Below are positions 23,309-32,157 of a DNA stretch of 64,000 nt, piece after piece. The translations under genes and the position numbers were made by a program. Under the pieces are notes generated by a model. The model was not told the DNA's origin, did not search any database, and saw nothing but the letters and a program-made list of their open reading frames with translations. Numbering within the stretch: position 1 is the first letter of the stretch; each line of letters opens with the position of its first letter. Origin of the DNA: Paraburkholderia sp. UYCP14C (GTDB lineage: Bacteria; Pseudomonadota; Gammaproteobacteria; Burkholderiales; Burkholderiaceae); the NCBI RefSeq assembly GCF_004197395.1, contig NZ_SELS01000053.1:1-64000 (forward strand). The letters are read 5' to 3'.

Positions 23309-23395
23309 TCAATCTTTGCGCAGCAGCGCGATGTGCGCGGCCACGCTCGCGAGCACCGCGAGCGCGCCGAGCGTATCGAGAATAATGGGCCACAC
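23309..23395 (-). CDS. Candidate 28-residue membrane protein
   Basis: A short ORF of 28 codons plus stop. GTG 23395 is preceded by an exceptionally strong ribosome-binding site, GGAGGAGGG, 5 nt upstream. The product starts MWPIILDTLGALAVLASVAA and ends with a basic LLRKD-type tail, giving one membrane helix with an inside-positive end. It lies 35 nt downstream of the TSUP carrier stop on the same strand, so it is probably the last gene of that transcript. I recognise no family. A small subunit or stabiliser of the carrier is a guess from location. Confidence 0.55.
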   Translation of the reverse strand: MWPIILDTLGALAVLASVAAHIALLRKD

Positions 23396-23430
23396 GATGT
23401 CCCTCCTCCGCTATCCGCTGCCCTCAACGT

Positions 23431-24222
23431 CTATAGAACGAACGCATGCGCCATTAATTCCAGGCCGAGGCCGAGCAGACAGATAGAGAACCAGCGACGA
23501 AAACTCGCCGCACCGATACGCCCGCGCACGCGCTGACCGAGCCACATGCCGGCGAGCGCGGGCAGCACGGCCGCGAGCGAGTCGCTTGCATCATCGAGCG
23601 CGAACGCATGCGCGCTGGCCAGGCCGATGGCGAGCGCGATCGTCGATACCGTAAACGACAGCCCGAGCGCCTGAACCAGCTCCTCCTTTTTCAACTCGAG
23701 CCCCTGCAGATACGGTACCGCCGGCACGACGAACACGCCGGTGCCGCCCGTGACGACGCCGGTCACCGCGCCGATCGCCGCCGACAGCCAGCGCTCGTGC
23801 CGTGCGGGCACCGGCAGGCGCCACGCGCGCAGGCCGGCCGCCGCATACAGCGTCAGCGCGGCGCCCAGCCCCGCGATCGCCCACACGCCGCCGCCTCCTG
23901 CAATGAACGGTGCCGCAACGAGCGTGCCGCCGACGATGCCCGCCAGCATCGGCCACAAGCGTTCGACGAGCGCGCGCACGCCCGGTCCCGCGAACAACTG
24001 CCACACGTTAGTGACGAACGACGGCAACAGCAGCAGCGCGGCCGCCTCGGCGGGCAGCATCAGCGTGCCGAGCACGGCCATCGCGACGGTCGGCAGCCCC
24101 ATGCCGGTCACGCCCTTGACGAAGCCGGCCACGACGAAGGTCGCGCCGACCACGCCAATGCGCGCAAGCAACGGCGCGGATAACGGTAGGACAAACGAAG
24201 CAGTCATCGGCACGGCATCCAT
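23431..24222 (-). CDS. TSUP-family transporter (TauE/SafE type)
   Basis: A protein of 263 residues with about eight membrane helices. Family features are the two Gly-rich repeats, GFVKGVTGMGLPTVAMAVLG near residue 35 and AVTGVVTGGTGVFVVPAVPY near residue 150, which arose by internal duplication. Relatives export sulfite or sulfoacetate or move organosulfur anions. The substrate here is unknown. It is divergent from a LysR gene (start 24311) with 88 nt between starts, so that regulator probably controls it. A 28-codon ORF follows downstream. Confidence 0.86.
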   Translation of the reverse strand: MDAVPMTASFVLPLSAPLLARIGVVGATFVVAGFVKGVTGMGLPTVAMAVLGTLMLPAEAAALLLLPSFVTNVWQLFAGPGVRALVERLWPMLAGIVGGTLVAAPFIAGGGGVWAIAGLGAALTLYAAAGLRAWRLPVPARHERWLSAAIGAVTGVVTGGTGVFVVPAVPYLQGLELKKEELVQALGLSFTVSTIALAIGLASAHAFALDDASDSLAAVLPALAGMWLGQRVRGRIGAASFRRWFSICLLGLGLELMAHAFVL

Positions 24223-24310
24223 TGAATCGATGCCGGCGATTTTGCTGCGCGGCCCCGGCCTTCACAATGCGTAAGATACGTAGCGTGACTTAGGTGCAGC
24301 CTAAGGCACA

Positions 24311-25234
24311 ATGTCCGAGCAATCTGACCCGACCCGATACCGAATCCCGATGCGCTTCGACCTCATCGATCTGCGGCTGTTTCTGCATATTCTCGACACC
24401 GGCAGCATCACGCACGGCGCTGCGCGCGCGAACATGTCGCTGCCGTCGGCGAGCGCGCGGCTGCGCGGCATGGAAGAAGCGCTCGGCATGCCGCTGCTCG
24501 AACGCGGGCGGCGCGGCGTCGAAACGACGCCGACCGGGGACACGCTCGCGCATCACGCACGGCTCGTGCTCGGCCAGATCGACCGCATGCAGGGTGAGCT
24601 CGGCGAGCTTCAGCAGGGCCGCAAGGCCTGCATTCGTCTATGGACCAACACGGCGGCGCTCACCGAGTTCCTGCCGTCGGCGATCGGCGCGTTTCTGCGC
24701 GATCACCCGAACGTGCAGGTCGATCTGAAGGAGCGCCAAAGCAGCGAGACCGTCAAAGCGGTGTTGAGCGGCGCGGCGGATGTCGGCATCGTCTCCGATG
24801 CGCTCGAGCATGGCGCGCTGCAGACGCTGCCGTTCGCGATCGACAAACTCGTGCTCGTCACGAGCCGCGACGATCCGCTCGGCGCGCGCCGGCGCGTCGC
24901 GCTCGCGGACGTAACGCAGCGCGAGTTCATCGGCCTCGCCGCGGACAGCGCGCTGCAAACCTATCTCGGCGAGCGCGCACTGCTGGCCGGCCGGGCATTG
25001 AGCTTCCGCGCGAACGTGCGCACCTTCGACGGCGTCTGCCGCATGGTCGAACAGGGCGCGGGCATCGGCATCGTGCCGGCCACCGCGGCGAAGCGCTATC
25101 GCGGCACGCCGGGCCTGCGCACGATCGAGCTCAGCGATCCGTGGGCGACGCGGCGTCTGCTCGTCTGCATGCGCGAGCTGAATGCGCTGCCGCGCGCGGA
25201 GAAGGCGCTGGTGCGCCATCTGGCCGGAATTTGA
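24311..25234 (+). CDS. LysR-family regulator beside the TSUP carrier
   Basis: A protein of 307 residues. The helix-turn-helix spans about residues 15-75 (LRLFLHILDTGSITHGAARA, LPSASARLRGMEEALGMPLL), followed by a co-inducer domain. The chosen ATG has AAGG upstream; ATG 24350, where the conserved domain begins, is the alternative. The phrase DTGSITHGAARANMSLPSAS is shared with LysR proteins that sit next to TauE/SafE carriers. The divergent layout suggests that it controls the carrier and itself. Confidence 0.86.
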   Translation: MSEQSDPTRYRIPMRFDLIDLRLFLHILDTGSITHGAARANMSLPSASARLRGMEEALGMPLLERGRRGVETTPTGDTLAHHARLVLGQIDRMQGELGELQQGRKACIRLWTNTAALTEFLPSAIGAFLRDHPNVQVDLKERQSSETVKAVLSGAADVGIVSDALEHGALQTLPFAIDKLVLVTSRDDPLGARRRVALADVTQREFIGLAADSALQTYLGERALLAGRALSFRANVRTFDGVCRMVEQGAGIGIVPATAAKRYRGTPGLRTIELSDPWATRRLLVCMRELNALPRAEKALVRHLAGI

Positions 25235-25375
25235 CGGCGCTGTTGCTATCATTCGTTGCCCTCGCGCAGCGCCGCGGCGCGAGCAACGAACACTCAACGA
25301 AAACTCAACGGACACTCGGCGCGCAGCAGTCCAGCGCAACACCGATCGCCGACGCATCACACCTCAGAGGCATGC

Positions 25376-26263
25376 ATGGAATTTCGCCAACTTCGCTACT
25401 TCATCGCGGTCGCCGAGGAGATGAACATCACGCGGGCGGCCAATCGTCTGCATATGACGCAGCCGCCGCTGTCGCGGCAGATCCAGCAGATCGAGGAAGA
25501 CGTCGGCCTGCCGCTGTTCGAGCGCGGCTCGCGGCCGTTGCGGCTGACCGAAGCCGGCCGGATTTTCTACACCCAGGCGAAACGCCTGATCGATGAAGCC
25601 GACGAGCTCGCGCCGCTCACGCGCCGGCTCGCGCAACTCGCGGAGCGCATCGTGATCGGCTTCGTGCCGTCGACGCTGTATGGCGCGCTGCCCGCGGTGA
25701 TCCGCTCGTTTCGCGAAGCGGCGCCGCATATCGAGCTGTCGCTGATCGAGATGTTCACGATCGAGCAGCTGGCCGCGCTCAAAGGCGGCCGCATCGACGT
25801 CGGCTTCGGCCGGCTGCGCTTCGACGATGCGCAGCTCGCGCGCGAAGTGCTGGTCGAGGAACGGATGATCGCCGCGTTGCCGCAGGACCACCCGCTCGCG
25901 CGGCAGAAGAAGCCGCTGACGCTCGCCGCGCTCGCCGAGGAAACGCTGATCGTCTACCCGAGCACGCCGCGGCCGAGCTACGCGGACCAGCAGATCTCCG
26001 CGATGCACGATCAGGCGCTGGAACCGAAAGCGATTCATGAAGTGCGCGAGTTGCAGACCGCGCTGGGTCTGGTCGCCGCGCAGGTCGGCGTGTGTCTCGT
26101 GCCGGAGAGCGTCGAAGGCTTGCGCGCGCATGGCGTCGCGTACCGGCCGATTCCGTCGGCCAGCGCCGCGTCGCCGATCATCATGAGCCGGCGCCTGCAG
26201 GACGAGTCGCCCGCGACGATGCTGATGTGCTCGCTCGCGCGGCAGTTGTTCAAGCGCGCCTGA
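25376..26263 (+). CDS. LysR-family regulator (CatR/BenM-like)
   Basis: A protein of 295 residues beginning MEFRQLRYFIAVAEEMNITR, the typical opening of the CatR/BenM/CbbR group. The helix-turn-helix includes MTQPPLSRQIQQIEEDVGLP; the effector domain follows from residue 90. The frame is open to 25256, but residues before ATG 25376 are not domain-like. It follows another LysR gene after 141 nt on the same strand, and no aromatic catabolism gene is next to it. The target is therefore unresolved. Confidence 0.86.
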   Translation: MEFRQLRYFIAVAEEMNITRAANRLHMTQPPLSRQIQQIEEDVGLPLFERGSRPLRLTEAGRIFYTQAKRLIDEADELAPLTRRLAQLAERIVIGFVPSTLYGALPAVIRSFREAAPHIELSLIEMFTIEQLAALKGGRIDVGFGRLRFDDAQLAREVLVEERMIAALPQDHPLARQKKPLTLAALAEETLIVYPSTPRPSYADQQISAMHDQALEPKAIHEVRELQTALGLVAAQVGVCLVPESVEGLRAHGVAYRPIPSASAASPIIMSRRLQDESPATMLMCSLARQLFKRA

Positions 26264-26282
26264 GGGTCGCCTGAGGGACGCC

Positions 26283-26654
26283 CTACTTCACGTCGAACCC
26301 GTAGTCCCCATGCGTTCGATGCCCATCGGACGCCACCGCGACCCAATGCACGGTGTAGTGCCCGGCCGCGAGCGTCGGCAGCGGCACCGTCATCACCGCG
26401 GGCTGCTGCGCATCGACCGAGGACTTCTGCGTGCCGACCTGCTTGCCGCTCGCATCGGTGACCGTCAGCGAGCTGAACGCCGGTTCGAGCGGCCCGTCGA
26501 AGGTCAGCTTCACTTGCGCGGGCGCGGCCACCGATGCACCCGCGCCCGGCTCCTGCTTCTGCGGAAACACATGCGCGAAGGCCGCGCTCGCGAGCGTCAC
26601 GCCGGCGATGAAAGCCGCCGCGCGCATCGCGTGATGTCTGAAGGTGTCGTTCAT
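26283..26654 (-). CDS. CopC-type periplasmic copper-binding protein
   Basis: A protein of 123 residues with a clear signal peptide (AAAFIAGVTLASAAFA) cleaved before HVFPQKQEPGAG, placing a His at the mature N terminus as in CopC/YobA copper proteins. The domain continues through VKLTFDGPLEPAFSSLTVTD and ends with HWVAVASDGHRTHGDYGF, the conserved C-terminal CopC block. The start has AGGAG upstream; ATG 26657 is one codon earlier. It lies 20 nt downstream of the outer-membrane-like gene and in the same operon as a DUF2946 gene, a combination suggesting copper handling. Confidence 0.85.
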   Translation of the reverse strand: MNDTFRHHAMRAAAFIAGVTLASAAFAHVFPQKQEPGAGASVAAPAQVKLTFDGPLEPAFSSLTVTDASGKQVGTQKSSVDAQQPAVMTVPLPTLAAGHYTVHWVAVASDGHRTHGDYGFDVK

Positions 26655-26673
26655 CATCGTTCTCCTGCGCGAG

Positions 26674-27615
26674 TTACTGGAACAGTGGCTTGCCGAGCGT
26701 GGTCGGCGCGATGTCGTCGAAGAACAGGTGCGCCTGCACCAGAATGCCGACGCGCGAGCCGCTCGCGCGGTTGATCGGAATCTGCGCCTCGACGCCGAAC
26801 TGTCCATAGCGATTGATCCAGATGAAACCCGGATTGACGGTGCCGGTCGTCTGCCCCTGGCTGCGCGAAAGCGGAATCTCGACGAGCGGGATCAGGTTCG
26901 CGAACGGCTGCGGCAGACCCGCGTCGTGCACGTGCTGCTGCAGATACGGCAGGCTGTACTGCACGGTGAAGCCGTAGTTGAACGCGTTCGGCTGACCGGC
27001 GCCGGTGGAGAGCGCGGGGGCCGCCTCGGCCGTGATCGCGAGCGGGCGTAGATACGCGAGCGAGTCAGGCAGATCGCCCATGCCCTTGCCGATTTAGACG
27101 GTCGGCGAGATCGTCGAGAAGTTGTCGGCGATCGCGCGGCTGCCGGTGCCGCCGAGCTCCGCATTGACGCCGATCGACGTCATCAGCTCGTGCGGCTCGT
27201 TCACGTACAGCAGGTACTTGAGGCCGACGCCGAAGTTGTCGAAGCCGGCCGCGCGCGGGTTGTTCTGCAGCACGTAGCCGCCGTCGATCGATACCGCCAG
27301 GCGCGGCGTGATCAGCTTGTCGTACTCGAAGCTGAACGTGTTGATGCTCTGGTCGCCGTTGTCTCCCGGCACGCGCTGATGGCCGTACTCGAAGTTGGCT
27401 TCGTCGCCGACGCCGGGGTCGTCCACCGCGAGCGTCGAGGGGAACACGCGGTCGCCCGCGATCGCGTGGGCCTGCGCGGTGGACGGCGCGGCGATGAGAC
27501 CTGCCAGGGCGCACGCGCCGCACGCGGCGTAAGCGGTGCAGGCGACATAGGTGGCGGCCGTGACGAGCGGCGCCGCGCGCGGCGGACGGCCGTTGCGCGT
27601 TGCTGGTGTGTGCAT
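26674..27615 (-). pseudogene. Outer-membrane-like protein of the copper cluster, interrupted by TAA
   Basis: One frame of about 313 codons runs from 27615 to 26674 and is broken by a single in-frame TAA at 27094-27096. Before it is a signal-bearing part (AGLIAAPSTAQAHAIAGDRVF, FEYDKLITPRLAVSIDGGY) with alternating beta-strand character. After it come IGKGMGDLP, FTVQYSLPYLQ and a C terminus with strand-like segments. No base is lost, so the stop looks like a point change of a Tyr or similar codon. The start has AGGA 8 nt upstream. Relatives found beside CopC and DUF2946 genes are annotated as hypothetical transporters. A 173-residue fragment or readthrough product cannot be excluded. Confidence 0.72.
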
Positions 27616-27723
27616 GAGTGGATCCTGTCTGATCGGTTATGACGAGGCCGGCGCGCGCCGTCGAACGGACGCGCGCGAGCAGGCGCGATGCGGCTTGGCG
27701 CATCGCGTTCTAAACGATTTGGA

Positions 27724-28194
27724 TCAGCAGGCGGAAGGCGGAGCGCGTGGCTGCGCGAAGGTCAGCGGCTCGACGCGGCGCACGCTGTGAAAGCGCGTCG
27801 CGGCCGTATGCTGGCGCGCGCGGACCGCGGCGACGAACAGCACGCCGACGCCCGGCAGCACCGGCAGATGCGCAAGCAGGCTGCAATAGCCGCAGGCGTC
27901 GCCCGACATCTGGGCGTGCTTATCGCCGGCATTGCTGGCCTGAGTGGCGGTGTCGTCGGAGTCGTCGGGCGGATTGGCGGCGGCCTGGGGGGGCTCGGAC
28001 GTATCGTCCCGCATCCGCATGCCCGGCATCGACGCCATGTCGTCCATCGACGCCATCCGGCAATGCTCGCCCGTCATCGCGTCGGCGTGATAATGGGCGG
28101 CGAGGGTCTGCGAGATAGTGGGCGCGAGCGTCGTCAGCAGGATCGCAAGCAATCCCAGCCAACTCCCGATCTTCCGATGCCAACGATTCAACAT
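27724..28194 (-). CDS. DUF2946 family protein, Met/His/Cys-rich
   Basis: A protein of 156 residues. An N-terminal hydrophobic segment (GSWLGLLAILLTTLAPTISQ) acts as signal or anchor. The middle is rich in Met, His and Asp (HCRMASMDDMASMPGMRM, suited to copper). The DUF2946 signature CGYCSLLAHLPVLPG comes next, followed by a second hydrophobic stretch. Known for the family: DUF2946 members accompany CopC/CopD and TonB-dependent receptor genes. It heads the operon that continues with the outer-membrane-like gene and CopC. The predicted location is the inner membrane or periplasm. Confidence 0.8.
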   Translation of the reverse strand: MLNRWHRKIGSWLGLLAILLTTLAPTISQTLAAHYHADAMTGEHCRMASMDDMASMPGMRMRDDTSEPPQAAANPPDDSDDTATQASNAGDKHAQMSGDACGYCSLLAHLPVLPGVGVLFVAAVRARQHTAATRFHSVRRVEPLTFAQPRAPPSAC

Positions 28195-28403
28195 GGGTCC
28201 AGCGCCACGCCGCGAGTTTTGTAGTCCACTACTGCGAGACCGCGATTTGCGGCAAATTATGCCATGTACGTCTTGATTCTCCGGCCGCGAACGGCACGCG
28301 CCGATGAGCCGCCACTCGCCCGGTCAATAGAGCGAACCGCCAACGGCAAAGCCGCCCCGCACAGGCGACAATGCATGATCCCGGCTTCAGGCACGGAGTC
28401 TTC

Positions 28404-29753
28404 ATGAAAGCGCAGCGTCCGCGTCCTCCGCACTTTCTCACCGAACCCACGCACGCCGAATGGCGCGAGCACCTGCTGCCCTACTTCATCACGGCGCTGC
28501 TGATCGCGTTCGCGATCGTGCTGATCGTCTGGATCGCGAATCCGGCGCCGCCGCGCACGATCACGATCAGCGCCGGCCCACACGACAGCTCGTTCGCCGT
28601 CACCGCGAACCAGTACCGCAAGATCCTCGCGCGTAACGGCATCCGCCTGAACGTGCTCGAATCCGATGGTTCCGTGCAGAACCTGCAGCGGCTGCTGGAC
28701 CCGAAGCAGCACGTCGATATCGCGTTCGTGCAAGGGGGCGTGGCCCAGGGGCTGGATACGTCGTCGCTGATGTCGCTCGGCAGCCTGTTCTATGTACCGA
28801 TCGTCGTGTTCTATCGCGGCGCGGAGCTTACGCAGCTCGCGCAGCTCGAAGGCAAGCGGATCGCGGTCGGCCGCGAAGGCAGCGGCACGCGGCTGCTCGC
28901 GCTGCAACTGCTAGCGGCGAACGACATCCAGCCCGGCGGCGCCACGACGCTGGTGCCTACCGACGGCCTGCAGGCCGCCACCCAGCTGGTCGCCGGCGAG
29001 GTCGACGCGGCCATCCTGAGCGGCGACTCGGCCACGCGCGGCCTGATGCTGCGGCTCTTGCGCGTGCCCGGCATCTCGGTGATGAATTTCGACGAAGCGA
29101 GCGCCTATACGCGCGTGTTTCCGTTTCTCGACCAGATCGACCTGCCGCCCGGCGTGCTCGATCTGAAGCGGCGGGTTCCGCCCGAGACCGTCCACCTGAT
29201 CAGTCCGACGGTCGAACTCGTCGCGCGCAACACGCTGCACCCGGCGATTTCGGATCTGTTGATCGAAGCGGCACAGGAAGTGCACGGCGCCGCGGGCCTG
29301 TTGCAGCGCGCCGGCCAGTTCCCGACGCCGGTCGAGCACGAATACCCGATCAGCGAGGACGCGCAGCGCTATTACCGGACCGGTAAGGGCTTTCTGTACC
29401 GGACGCTGCCGTTCTGGATCGCGAGCATCGCCGATCGCACGCTGGTCCTGCTGTTGCCGGTCGCGGTGCTGCTGTTTCCCGCCATGCGGGCGGTTCCGGC
29501 GCTGTACAGTTGGCGGGTGCGCTCGCGGATCTATCGTTATTACGGTTCGCTGATCGCGATCGAGCGGCACGCGCTCGCCGGCGCAACCGATCAGGAGCGC
29601 ATCCAGCTACTGGGACAACTGGACGAGATCGAGGCGGCGCTGAGCCACCTGCGCATGCCGCTCGCGTACGCGGATGCGTTTTATGTGCTGCGCGAGCATG
29701 TGGGATTCGTGCGCAGCCGGCTGACGGCTGCACCGCCCGTCATGGCCTCGTGA
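28404..29753 (+). CDS. TAXI-family TRAP solute-binding protein, membrane-anchored
   Basis: A protein of 449 residues. GGAG lies 5 nt before ATG 28404; the upstream ATG 28371 is less likely. A membrane helix spans residues 27-48 (LLPYFITALLIAFAIVLIVW). The TAXI-type binding domain spans about 55-320 (TITISAGPHDSSFAVTANQY, GVAQGLDTSS, RIAVGREGSGTRLLALQLL). A second helix follows near residue 350 (LVLLLPVAVLLFPAM), then a cytoplasmic coil of about 90 residues. No TRAP permease genes adjoin it. The two-anchor form is known in proteobacteria, and its role may be sensing rather than transport. The ligand is unknown; TAXI proteins often bind glutamate-like or dicarboxylate ligands. Confidence 0.84.
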   Translation: MKAQRPRPPHFLTEPTHAEWREHLLPYFITALLIAFAIVLIVWIANPAPPRTITISAGPHDSSFAVTANQYRKILARNGIRLNVLESDGSVQNLQRLLDPKQHVDIAFVQGGVAQGLDTSSLMSLGSLFYVPIVVFYRGAELTQLAQLEGKRIAVGREGSGTRLLALQLLAANDIQPGGATTLVPTDGLQAATQLVAGEVDAAILSGDSATRGLMLRLLRVPGISVMNFDEASAYTRVFPFLDQIDLPPGVLDLKRRVPPETVHLISPTVELVARNTLHPAISDLLIEAAQEVHGAAGLLQRAGQFPTPVEHEYPISEDAQRYYRTGKGFLYRTLPFWIASIADRTLVLLLPVAVLLFPAMRAVPALYSWRVRSRIYRYYGSLIAIERHALAGATDQERIQLLGQLDEIEAALSHLRMPLAYADAFYVLREHVGFVRSRLTAAPPVMAS

Positions 29754-29783
29754 ACGAGAGGCCGCGACGGGCTATGCCTGGGT

Positions 29784-30701
29784 TCAGGCCTGGGAGGGAG
29801 TGGAGGCAGGAGCGGCGGCTTGCGGTTCGCCTTGCGCGCTGGTTTGCGCCTGGTTGTCCGCGCTCGCGGCGGCATCCGGCGCTACGGCTTCCGCCGGCGC
29901 AGCGGCGGCATCCGCTTGCTGGACCGGCTGTTCCGCGGCTACCGGTGCCGCTGCTTCGGCCTGCGGCTTGTCAGCGGACGCGCCTTCGGCCGGTGCACCG
30001 GCATCGGTCGACGCATTCGCGCCCGGCGCCGCTTCGGCGGCCTTCTGCGCGCCCTTGGCCGCGCGATGCGCGAGCAGACGCTGCGCGCCGGCCGCTTCCT
30101 GCGCCGTGACCTTGCCGGCTTCGACGCCGGCCAGATCGACGCGCGCCGCGCCTTCGACGAGGCTCTTCCAGTAGCGCCCGCCACGGCACCATGTCTTGAT
30201 CGCGTCGCGCAGTTCGGCTTCGCTCAGCGACAGCTCCTTCGCATGCACGACGAGGTCTTCGAAAATGCCGATCTTCAGCGGCAGCTTCGGGGCCGGATTC
30301 TTCGGGAAAGCGACAGGGAAACGTTTTTGCAGACGACCGATCGAGCGCACCACCGGGTCCACCGGCTTGGCGTCCGCCGCCGGCTTCGCGGGCGCGGCGC
30401 CCGCAGGCGCGGCGTGGCGCGCCGGATGCGGGCGGCCGGGCCGCGTGCCCGGCTTGCCGTCCGGCCGACCGCCGGCCTTCGCCGCCGGTTTCGCGCCGGG
30501 GCGGCCACCCTGCTTCGTGCCGGGATTGGCGCCACGCTCGGCCGATGAGCCAGGATGTGCCCCGGGATTTGAAGCGGGCTTGCCAGCGGACTTCGAAGCG
30601 GGGCGTGCGGCCGATTTGCGATCGGGCTTGCCGGCGGACTCGGCGGCGGCGCGCGCCGCGGCCAGTTGCTTCTTCAGTTCAGCGAGTTGTTCGAAACCCA
30701 T
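29784..30701 (-). CDS. ProQ/FinO-domain RNA-binding protein with low-complexity arms
   Basis: A protein of 305 residues. The ProQ/FinO domain is central, about residues 115-225 (SIGRLQKRFPVAFPKNPAPK, PLKIGIFEDLV, ELRDAIKTWCRGGRYWKSL, GAARVDLAG). It is flanked by an N-terminal arm rich in Lys, Gly, Pro and Ala (KSAGKPASNPGAHPGSS) and a C-terminal Ala/Gln-rich arm. Known for the family: ProQ-domain proteins bind structured small RNAs and mRNA 3' ends. The arms are much longer than in E. coli ProQ and their basic N-terminal part may add RNA contacts. The frame is open upstream to 31082, but that part is the shadow of the kinase gene; MGFEQLAELKKQL at 30701 is the natural start. Confidence 0.88.
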   Translation of the reverse strand: MGFEQLAELKKQLAAARAAAESAGKPDRKSAARPASKSAGKPASNPGAHPGSSAERGANPGTKQGGRPGAKPAAKAGGRPDGKPGTRPGRPHPARHAAPAGAAPAKPAADAKPVDPVVRSIGRLQKRFPVAFPKNPAPKLPLKIGIFEDLVVHAKELSLSEAELRDAIKTWCRGGRYWKSLVEGAARVDLAGVEAGKVTAQEAAGAQRLLAHRAAKGAQKAAEAAPGANASTDAGAPAEGASADKPQAEAAAPVAAEQPVQQADAAAAPAEAVAPDAAASADNQAQTSAQGEPQAAAPASTPSQA

Positions 30702-30792
30702 AGTGCACAACCAATCTGTCGATCTGTAAAGGCGAGATTGTAGCAGCGTGCGCGCACATGCTTGTGACAACCCCGAGCCCGAGTGACGATCG

Positions 30793-32157
30793 TCAATTCG
30801 CGGCCGTGACGGGCGCGTCGGCAGCGGGCGCGCGCAGCCCCGTGACCGACACCCGCAAACCGGGCGCGCCGACATTGTTGCGCAGCGACAGCCCGAGCTG
30901 ATGCCGCTCGGCGATGCGCGCGACGATCGCCAGACCGAGCCCGCTGCCCTCGCCTTTCGACTCCTCGCCGCGATAGAAACGGTCGAACACGCGTTCGAGT
31001 TCCGCCTCCGGAATTCCCGAGCCGCTATCGACGACCTCGAAGCCAACCTGCCCGCCCGCGCGCCGCAGCACCACGTCGACACGGCCGCCGCGCGGCGTAT
31101 GACGGATTGCGTTATTGATCAGGTTCCCTAACAGCACGCTGATGCTATGCGGCTCAGCGAGCACCGTATAGGCGTCGTTCGGCGTGCGCGGGTGTTCGCA
31201 TTCGAGGCCGAGATCGATCTCGCGCAACTCCGCTAGCAGGGAACAATCGCTGACCGCCTGCTCGCCGATGCGGCGCAGGCTGACCGGCACCGTCGACGTG
31301 ACCGGCTGCGCGTCTTCGCGCGCGAGCGTCAGCAACTGCTGCACGAGGTGGATGATCCGGTTCACCCGATGCTCGACGCGCTCGAGCGTCTGCCCTTCGC
31401 CCCTGAGCGAGCCGTCGCGCGACGCCGACTGCAGTTGCAGCTTCAGCGCCGCGAGCGGCGAGCGCAACTCGTGCGCGGCGTCGGCGATGAAGGTGCGCTG
31501 CGCCTGCGACGCCGTATGCAAGCGCTGCAGCAGATCGTTCAACGCTTCGACGAGCGGCCGGATTTCGACCGGCACGTTGCCGTCGAGCCGCAGCGGTTCG
31601 AGCGAGTCGATCGAACGCGTCGCGAGCGCACGCGACAGCCCGCCGATCGGCGCGAGCCCGCGCGCGACCACCAGCAGCACTAGCACGATCGTCACCGGCA
31701 GCAGCACGCCTAGCGGCCACAGCGTATGCAGCGCCAGATGCAACGCGAGGTCTTCGCGCACCGAGACCGGCTGCGCGACCTGCACATAGCGGTCGGTCTG
31801 CGCGACGCCGAAGATGCGCCAGTGATACTCGCCGCGCGGCACCGTGTGAAAGCCTGGCGACAGACGCTCGAACACCGGCGCCTGCGCCGAGTGATAGATG
31901 GGCGCACCGCTCCTGTCCCAGATCTCGATGACGATGCGGTCGTCGGCGAGAGCGCCGAGGTCGGGGGGACGACGCTCGCGGATGCCCGCGCCGCTCAGCG
32001 CCGACGGCAGCGACAGCGCGACGGTGCGCAGTTCGTAGTCGAACAGCTCGCTCGCCTCGCGCCGCGCGGTATGGAAGATCGCGAAAGCCGCGACCATCGA
32101 CGCCGCCGCCGTGCCGAAGATCAGCCAGCCGAGCAGCCAGCGGCGAATCGACGTCAT
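30793..32157 (-). CDS. Sensor histidine kinase of the efflux-linked two-component system
   Basis: A protein of 454 residues. The first membrane helix is at 10-30 (LLGWLIFGTAAASMVAAFAI). A periplasmic domain of about 120 residues follows, then a second helix near 160 (LGVLLPVTIVLVLLVVA) and HAMP. The HisKA box is FIADAAHELRSPLAALK, with the phospho-accepting His. The ATPase part holds NLINNAIRHTPRG, VDSGSGIPEAE and GEGSGLGLAIVARIA. The layout fits the QseC/PmrB class. The start ATG 32157 overlaps the regulator stop as ATGA, so the two are translationally coupled. The signal is unknown. Confidence 0.92.
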   Translation of the reverse strand: MTSIRRWLLGWLIFGTAAASMVAAFAIFHTARREASELFDYELRTVALSLPSALSGAGIRERRPPDLGALADDRIVIEIWDRSGAPIYHSAQAPVFERLSPGFHTVPRGEYHWRIFGVAQTDRYVQVAQPVSVREDLALHLALHTLWPLGVLLPVTIVLVLLVVARGLAPIGGLSRALATRSIDSLEPLRLDGNVPVEIRPLVEALNDLLQRLHTASQAQRTFIADAAHELRSPLAALKLQLQSASRDGSLRGEGQTLERVEHRVNRIIHLVQQLLTLAREDAQPVTSTVPVSLRRIGEQAVSDCSLLAELREIDLGLECEHPRTPNDAYTVLAEPHSISVLLGNLINNAIRHTPRGGRVDVVLRRAGGQVGFEVVDSGSGIPEAELERVFDRFYRGEESKGEGSGLGLAIVARIAERHQLGLSLRNNVGAPGLRVSVTGLRAPAADAPVTAAN

